A DNA stretch of 27,991 bases, taken from Phoronis australis (lineage: Eukaryota; Phoronida; Phoronidae). Location of the stretch: assembly GCA_002633005.1 (NCBI GenBank), contig NMRA01000030.1:1477119-1505109 (forward strand). Direction: 5' to 3'. Shown here piece after piece: positions 21,873-27,991 of this stretch; within the stretch, counting starts at the first letter, position 1, and every line of letters starts with the position of its first letter. A program made the position numbers and the translations under genes. The notes beneath the pieces are model-generated. The model made no database searches. It saw nothing but the letters and a program-made list of their open reading frames with translations, and was not told where the DNA came from.

Positions 21873-21914
21873 TGGGAGGCTACTCGAGAGAACTGCTGGA
21901 CAGTGAAGAAAACG
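21873..21914 (+). CDS. Candidate small exon (unassigned)
   Basis: An excellent acceptor (gttgatttcattttgtag) precedes 42 nt ending at gtatcg. Read in phase 1 it gives (V)GGYSRELLDSEEN plus a split Gly, and the frame stays open beyond the donor as GIVLALRDACPLKKLL. Read in phase 0 it gives WEATRENCWTVKKT. The first reading faintly recalls the start of a cystatin (VGG, then about ten residues, then V-x-x-A-L), but the central cystatin QxVxG is not found nearby. Its phase (1 to 1) would also suit an upstream exon of the PAN gene. Speculative. Confidence 0.25.
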
Positions 21915-23560
21915 GTATCGTCTTAGCGCTGAGAGATGCATGTCCATTGAAAAAATTGCTTTTAAATGTTAAATTTCACATGTTTACAATAGTTGTCAAC
22001 ATAATAAAGGCTATCTTCCTAAAACCGCTTTGAGGTAGTGTTGTCATGTGGTAACATCGATTTCTAAAATCCGTTTAGCAAGTGCAGAATACGCAACATT
22101 GGGACATTTTTAGAACGCAAAATGAAAAAAAGCCCATTCGACTGTATTTTTAAATTTGTGCACACAATCAAGATCTATCTATAAACTTAGCTTTCAATGC
22201 CCACTGGCTTGTAGAAGGACTTGAGTGACGCCCACTTTCAACACCACAAAAAGTGCCTCCAGATTTATCTCCCCTCTCACTTGATGGATGCAGCGAAATT
22301 ACCTGTTTCAATTTTGTGGAGCGTCCTTGTGTATGACGTCTTAATTCTATTATCTGCTTTCCCTCATTGCATGCAATTTACCTGTTTTATTGGAATTTTT
22401 TTGGTGTTCGCAAAAACGTGTTATTTTCTTCGCAGCGAAGAAAGTCAATACACTGTAAGGGCAAAATTAATGATTTTTGTATGAGAGAGACACACCATGA
22501 TCACATTCACAAAGTTTAAGTTGAATCCGAAATACATGACCACTAAAGAGATTTTGTCTTTCTTTTGATTTTCCCCTATACTGTTTTGTGTCTAGGGCTA
22601 AGTAATAGTATAAATATCGGTCCCGTGGGCTGTGGCGGACTTCTACGAAATGTGACCAGACGTGCAAAGACATCGTTTTCCAGTTTGGATTTGCGCTCCA
22701 AAATTGAGCACAGAAGAAGAATAAGTCTGTGACGATCCTGAATATATGGATGGTAGGAATGACGTGATTGCAAACTTTAAACGGACTATCCAGTAAATAA
22801 TTTTAAGAAAATACGGGTTTTACCAGACCTTACACTCTCGTCCACCTTAAACACTTGTTTTTCTACTAAATCACATATTCAAAATATGCCAGATATCGTG
22901 GACGTGTGTACGCTCCTTCGCATTCCCGTTATGTGGTTACAAAGCACTTTGGTTTATCCAGTGCATCGCGTGTAGCTTAGGATTAATGCTAATTATCGGC
23001 TCAGCGGCTGGACCTGAAAATGCTAGGCGATTTTTCTAAGTTTTTATGTAATGGCTAAGTTAACCAATTAAAACTGATACGATGATCGTTGACAATAAAA
23101 ACATTTTCATTTCTGCCTCCTTTGGATCTTTCTGAGAAATAAAGGTCTCATGGAATTCTTTATCATGAAAATGTTTAGTCGTGTTCGAAAGACCGACTTA
23201 CGTGTCTCAAAGTTGATTGTTTTCGATAAACATGAAAACACAATGTGAAAATCTGCAATATCATGTTCAGCTTCAATCCCAAATCAATTCAAACCAATCA
23301 AAAATAAAAAGATCACGGATTCACCTGGTATCCAGGCCCCATATTTGAAAGCTTGCCAGACGCTTCAAGTGGATAATATTATGGGTGAAGAAAGGGGTGG
23401 GTTTGTCATCCCCTCTGGACTAAGAAGGCTATCACTTGTACGCACATGTGTCATTATTTTACATCTCTCAAGATAATTTGAACAGTTCATTAGCTAATTA
23501 CCTACCCGGTTGCATCAATAATTCAATCTATCTTTTGCATGAAAAGCACGCTAACACTCA
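21915..23560. other. No supported gene upstream of the PAN gene
   Basis: A hydrophobic open frame at 22221-22484 (87 codons) has no upstream gene context and contains a strong internal acceptor (ttttcttcgcag at about 22436), so it is more likely intronic. On the minus strand 23325-23419 is open between ccttcttag and a gtgaat donor, without known similarity. Confidence 0.45.
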
Positions 23561-23629
23561 GTGGCGCTAACCTTATTGGTGACGTACTGGACGATGCAGC
23601 AACATGGCATCAACAAGAGGGTTCATTTC

Positions 23630-23903
23630 ATGCTTTTTTGGTCTAGTGCAGTCACATTTTTCCTATTCTCGTCGTGTACACAGTGGGACGGCTGGACTAC
23701 TTTCGCGCCGGGTTTCCGGGTAGCAGGGAGTCAACAGCGAGCAGGCTTCGCGCCTTCAGTCGGAGTCTGTGTTGCCATGTGCTCTCAAGAACGATGCGGG
23801 TGCGCTGGCGCAAATTATGATGCCATGAACAAGCGTTGTTATGTTGCAAGTTTTTTCTGCCCGTATCCTATACAGGATCGCAAAGGATGGTTGCATATTA
23901 CAG
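23630..23903 (+). CDS. PAN/Apple-like cysteine-rich exon, with signal peptide or internal acceptor
   Basis: PAN/Apple modules are extracellular disulphide-bonded folds that bind protein or carbohydrate. From Met at 23630 the frame starts MLFWSSAVTFFLFSSC, a plausible signal peptide, then WDGWTTFAPGFRVAG and a Cys pattern C-x3-C-x4-C-x-C-x11-C-x6-C with ANYD before the RCYV strand, as in PAN domains. The exon ends in phase 1 at ACAG|gtaaat, the usual phase for secreted modules. In-frame Met codons at 23561 and 23594 are alternatives. The hydrophobic stretch also looks like a polypyrimidine tract before AG at 23651 (phase 1) or 23683 (phase 0), so this could be an internal exon. The domain call rests on pattern, not a search. 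Confidence 0.65.
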
Positions 23904-24420
23904 GTAAATTAAGCTGTTTTATTTTTAAGTAACCATGCCAACATTTTTTTTTGTAAATGATTCAAACAAACCCTTCCACTGATCGCTTACGATATTTTCC
24001 ACCATTGCCTGACGAAACGTCATTTCAGCCTCTGCCTAGATGAAACAGTGGTTAATATCTCTTAGTGACTCAGAAAGGGGGAGTAACATATTGAACTAAA
24101 TTTGACTAATTGGACCTTTATACGCCGAAGCCAATTCGTAGTATGACTATACACGAACATGTACTTATTGGTGTTTACAGATACCATTTTAAAAACCTGT
24201 ATACACTGTAGATATATACAGATTTCCTTTGGCAGTACGGTGGTGCAAATGTCTGACGTGTAAAATCCTGGCTAATACTCTGCCCTGCCCCCCAACTCAA
24301 AATCCTTGATCCGCCCCTGGGGTGGTGACGAAGAATTATTCCTTCAAACTTTTGGAAGAAGAGAAACAACTTGAATGGAAAATGTACGCGCGCTTATAGA
24401 ATTGAATCAAAATTGTTAAT

Positions 24421-24531
24421 TATTAATAAAGATGTCCCCACCTGAAGGCGTCCGAAAAGTGGGACTGCCTATATTAACATAAGTGCGGCCTCGTTTTTAG
24501 CCGCTTTCAGGTGGTGCGCCCTTTATTAATA
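24421..24531. mobile_element. 111-bp MITE-like inverted repeat element
   Basis: Outer 11 bases tattaataaag (24421-24431) are exactly inverted at 24521-24531. An inner pair, ccacctgaaggcg at 24438-24450 and cgctttcaggtgg at 24502-24514, matches at 12 of 13. The centre is unique sequence. Size and nested terminal repeats suit a tiny non-autonomous DNA transposon. Confidence 0.75.
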
Positions 24532-24822
24532 TAAGGACCCCAAGGTCGCCTACAGGGGCCCTCAGTTTTCATACTAGAAAATAGATTTCTTGGCTATATG
24601 CCTTGGATAAGAGTAAGTCACTTTAGGTTTGTCTCAAGCCTTATTTAGTATCCGTGTCTTCGAGTCCTACTAGGGCACACTGCTAGGTCCTCGAGACTGG
24701 TCTCTAGCTCCTCGGTTTTAACTATATATTGATGAAGCATAAAAATGGTTCCAGGTGATCAGGGAAATGGGCACACCTGAGCGGCCTCAGGGTTCTTCTG
24801 GTGCAATGTGTGCCAGACTACC

Positions 24823-24828
<6 letters not shown>

Positions 24829-24885
<57 letters not shown>
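24829..24885. repeat. TG microsatellite
   Basis: An uninterrupted TG run of about 28 units, preceded by tatata. Open frames through it are artefacts. Confidence 0.98.
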
Positions 24886-24886
<1 letters not shown>

Positions 24887-26171
24887 GGTTTTGTTTCTAT
24901 GACAAATCAACTCACAAAGTGTAAGTTTTTTTTAAAAAATTGCAGTCGTATTCGTATTTGTTACATTACGCAAAGACTACGCTTTTATATCAAAAAATCC
25001 TAAACGTGTTTTGAGATTGATGAACAAATATTAGTTTGGAAAGTTTCAGTGAAATTCACCGAGATGTTTTTGAGAACTCGTGTTCCTAAATTTAAATTAA
25101 GCTGATTTGCCGAAGCCGAAAAAAGCTGTTTAAGTTGGGACACATGAAAATCTCAAGATGTTCGTTCAATAATTCAACGGAAATTTGTTTTCAGTCAATA
25201 TTACCTATACGTGCTTTAACCATATTCGCTACATGTACATGTACGTCAATATTCAATCGCCGTGTCATCTGTATTTGCAGTACGTAATTAAATTAATCAT
25301 CGCTAAACCGTTAATTTTGTGACCGTCTCCAGTTCAGCAGGCGGGGTCAACTGATTTTCTACTAGTTCATTACTATACACACCACGCGCCGGGAGACTGA
25401 TGTGAAACCATTGAAGTACGAAATGGACAACAGAAATCGGTGGTTCACGCGCGTCGTGAGCATGAGATCGAAACAGCGAAATGTCAAATTACCTATCAAA
25501 TTGAGGAATTTGGGTGAGGATATATCTCTTTTCACAACTTGCTGTGTTCGTAAACACTAAGTCACAGATGCGTGGGAGGACTTGGAGCATTCGTTTTCAA
25601 CGATCAGTGTGCATGCAGACGAACAACTCCCTCAGGATCAAAACTACGTTGTCTTCGTTTCCCCTGACATCTCTCTGTAATATGTACACCTCGTAGACTC
25701 AATAGTGTGGCGACTCGCTAAGTGAAAGAACTGAGGGTACATGGACATGCACGGAGCTGCTGTATGCCTGGTGGGAGATTCGATTTGAGTGACAACCCTG
25801 TAACCTTTGCCTTGGATATATAGTAAACAAATTTCCACGCGGTTATACGGTTTCAAGGTGGTTCTACTAAATCTTTTTTTCTCGCTACACGGTATATATT
25901 TCATATTTGAAGTTCCTCCAGAATGAAGATATTGTATTTTGTAACACATATGTGAAATATTGTAAAAACGGCAAGTTTTTGTGAATAAGGTTGATGAGAC
26001 AAAAACTAGCCCAATGTCTGAAATTGGTGCTCACGTGTGCATAGATCATCTTTGCATATTTTACGTTGTCATGTGCCTAGGGCCGATGGCGTCTAGTGCC
26101 AAAGTAGAGCTATGAACAATTTCATCACCGGCTTTTAATTTGGTAAATTAAGGTATTGTTCATTCTTCCAG

Positions 26172-26246
26172 TGCCCAGCCAAGCGTTTGAATGCACTGCA
26201 CGCGACCATGGTTCGCTGGCTAAGATATCACATGTCTGTCCCCAGG
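26172..26246 (+). CDS. PAN-gene exon 2 (candidate), Cys-containing
   Basis: 75 nt, phase 1 to phase 1. Acceptor is ttcattcttccag, donor is a near-perfect gtaagt. In phase with the PAN exon it encodes (V)PSQAFECTARDHGSLAK, then ISHVCPQ, open throughout, with two Cys 14 residues apart. The matching phase with the upstream exon and good splice sites support it. Domain unknown. Confidence 0.7.
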
Positions 26247-26330
26247 GTAAGTGAGACATTTCGACTCAAATCGATTACATAGTTTTAGAAGTAACTTTTT
26301 CTGTCTATTTATTTCTTTTTTGAAATACAG

Positions 26331-26412
26331 GCCTAACTTTTAGGATTGATAACAGATCTTTTGCCACGTACTGCAGAAATAATAACCACGGAGCGGAACC
26401 CCTATCACCGAA
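26331..26412 (+). CDS. PAN-gene exon 3 (candidate)
   Basis: Acceptor is a long pyrimidine tract ending gaaatacag. In phase 1 it gives GLTFRIDNRSFATYCRNNN, then HGAEPLSP. Either it splices at gtgaga (26413), ending in phase 2, or it runs into an in-frame TGA at 26414-26416 and is the last coding exon; an AATAAA lies at 26691-26696. The CP-x-G-x-T-F...YC...N..G pattern could be the start of a second PAN-like module, which would favour splicing onward. Confidence 0.6.
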
Positions 26413-26605
26413 GTGAGACGCGCTCTTTACCAACCGTGAATTACAAATGCAATTTTAACCACACACAAGGAACCAACAGCATGGGTAAAAAATCATTGCC
26501 CACCCACTTCAGAGCCGTTGACAGATAAAGAGAATTGCTCCAGAAATCATTTGAAAACTAAACTGGGTTTTTCTTGTCTTTTGATTCAAGGGGTTTCAAC
26601 ACTTC

Positions 26606-26963
26606 TAAATTCCAGCTACGGTCCCCTAAATTCCCTTCCTGGACCAGGGCTCAACAAAAATACGCGATACAAATCCCCAGTACCGCACCCAATAAACTCC
26701 ACACACGCACCGAAAAATGCCCAATACACGATGACCAAACTCAAGTCCCGGGGAAATATTGCATAACAGCTCTTCTAAATTGTGCCTGCGGACTACCATA
26801 GGCTTAACAATCTAATTAGATTACCGGGTATGGAGCATTTTTAAAGTGCGCGTGCATGTGTGCGTGTGCGTAAGTGTTTCTGTGCCCGGAGTTTAGTGTT
26901 GGGTTCTGGGCATTTGGAACCGCGGATCTAGTATGAAGTTTAAGAGATCGCAGCTGGAATTTA
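26606..26963. repeat. Diverged inverted repeat around a palindrome
   Basis: taaattccagct at 26606-26617 is exactly inverted at 26952-26963, and similarity continues inward for about 50 bases at roughly 70 percent (gg/ga-tc-c/t-taaa and further). Between them lies a 14-base perfect palindrome aatctaattagatt at 26809-26822. This may be an old foldback element; open frames here (both strands) are products of it. Confidence 0.5.
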
Positions 26964-27206
26964 TAGGCTCGGTCCACGGAATGCCGACTTCCACGCTTCG
27001 AGGTTTCCTCGTTACACCGAGGTGACACGTGCGCTGAATCTTGATTAAAAGGATTTTTCAGTCTGAACACCACAGTGCCGTGAGAAATGAATGAAGGATA
27101 CCAAGTTTTGTTCATATGGACTGGTGACGAAGTTGTTGACATCAGTTTCGAATGGAAGAAACTTCACTCATATTTACATTGTTTCTTTTGCTGTGTTGGT
27201 TCCCAG

Positions 27207-27292
27207 AGGGGCCCGCAATCCTGGCCGAGCCATTCCTCAATCCGCCTACTCAACACGAACAGTCTTCTTTCTTAAAGAGTTATGAAACGTGA
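27207..27292 (+). CDS. Candidate 3' terminal exon of the PAN gene
   Basis: One of the best acceptors in the window: a long T/C tract ending gttggttcccag at 27206. In phase 2 (after exon 3) it reads (K)GARNPGRAIPQSAYSTRT to a stop at 27283-27285. In phase 1 (directly after exon 2) it reads (E)GPAILAEPFLNPPTQHEQ to a stop at 27290-27292. An ATTAAA polyadenylation-like signal lies at 27301-27306. Which reading is used, or whether it belongs to this gene, cannot be told from sequence. Confidence 0.35.
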
Positions 27293-27991
27293 AAAAAAAG
27301 ATTAAATTGGATTACTCAAAGTGTTTTCTGCCACTGAAACAGAATTCGACATATCCATGGTTTATTCGAAAATGTTTTGAATTTCTGTTGATGCCAAAGC
27401 ATTTTTCTTTTGGTTTCAAAATTCAAAAATCGACCTGTCAACTGATCGTCTCTTCGTCGATTTTTCTCCCTCAAGGCAAAGCACGTCTCCTTATTTGGTA
27501 TGGCAAGACATAAACGTAGCACATTTCTCTGACATGGAAAATGTGACCTTTGACCTTTGATGTAAAATTAAACAATGACGACTCCAAGAAAAAGTCAATC
27601 CAATTAAGAGGCAATTGATGTAACTCCTAAGTGTTTGAAATTAGTTGTAAAGGTGTCATAGTATTCAAATATATTCTAAAATGCACTTGAAATTATTTTG
27701 AGAAAATTGATTACTTCATACTATGCTGTCGACCTCAAATACGGAGTGCGATCATAAGGTGATAATCTGCTGTTAATATCCATTTTGGTAGTCAGCTGTT
27801 AGTCGAATGGCTGTTAGCACATGCACGCATTTATCATAAGTTAGAAGATTAGAAATTCTTTGGCAGCTACAGAGTTTTTCCTTCGCTCGTATTTCAAAAA
27901 TCGTGAGTGGGTTTTGTGACCTTTTTCTGGAAGTGAACAACTCTGTAAAACACGTTGCGAGATTCGTCAGGAATTGTTTTACAGTCATTTT
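27293..27991. other. AT-rich right end, no supported gene
   Basis: Contains ATTAAA just after the candidate terminal exon and a DR1-type site. Short open frames on both strands lack splice support or known domains. Confidence 0.5.
27544..27562. promoter_or_regulatory. DR1 site with a third half site
   Basis: tgacctttgacct at 27544-27556 is identical to the DR1 word in the 16-17 kb array and is followed by ttgatg, a degenerate third half site at the same one-base spacing. Motif only. Confidence 0.4.

Larger units (their letters stand above)
23904..26171. other. Intron of the PAN gene
   Basis: 2268 bp with gt at its start and ttcattcttccag at its end. Contains the 111-bp inverted-repeat element, the TG microsatellite, and an open stretch on the plus strand at about 25365-25555 (basic, with MDNRNRWF) without recognised similarity. 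Another PAN-gene exon could be hidden here. Confidence 0.6.

Noticed and set aside
22221-22484. Hydrophobic 87-codon frame suggesting a membrane protein
   Set aside because: The hydrophobic part coincides with a polypyrimidine tract leading to a strong splice acceptor, so intron sequence is the simpler reading.
23325-23419. Minus-strand exon reading SRGDDKPTPFFTHN between an AG and a gtgaat donor
   Set aside because: Open for only about 32 codons, no known similarity and no partner exon found, so chance cannot be excluded.
24755-25003. Frame with a long Cys-Val run
   Set aside because: Produced by the TG microsatellite.

Overview
This is animal nuclear DNA: small exons in long AT-rich introns, GT-AG splice sites, long CA/TG microsatellites, diverged tandem repeats and short inverted-repeat elements. 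Protein content, the frequent ACATGTAC-type motif and the repeats suggest a marine invertebrate (amphioxus, echinoderm, hemichordate or mollusc), but the species cannot be fixed from sequence alone. No bacterial genes, rRNA, tRNA or CRISPR were seen. One N at 3570 shows this is assembled sequence.

Left third (541-8310, minus strand): part of a type II (otoferlin-like) ferlin gene. I assembled ten exons by hand. Each has GT-AG borders, all nine junction phases agree, and together they encode about 343 residues: most of C2A, a short acidic linker, all of C2B and the segment after it. The first coding exon (N-terminal strand of C2A) was not found, and the rest of the protein (C2C onwards) lies left of base 1. 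The introns hold a 74-bp tandem array that runs almost to a splice donor, an AT-rich perfect hairpin and a pair of C/G-rich inverted repeats.

Middle (8311-21870): no gene I can defend. It holds a CA microsatellite, small duplications, a large array of about 430-bp units (15735-17290) that carries DR1-type nuclear-receptor sites and is followed by a purine tract and a perfect 10-bp hairpin, a promoter-like patch near 17571-17655, and an inverted-repeat element at 18698-19002 built from an alternating short motif.

Right part (21870-27991): a plus-strand gene for a small secreted or membrane-anchored cysteine-rich protein with a PAN/Apple-like module. One clear exon (23630-23903) joins in phase to exons at 26172-26246 and 26331-26412. 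Its 3' end is uncertain, with a candidate terminal exon at 27207. A tiny MITE-like element (24421-24531) and a TG microsatellite sit in its large intron, and a diverged inverted repeat lies near its 3' end. The two genes point away from each other, separated by repeat-rich DNA, and nothing suggests they work together.
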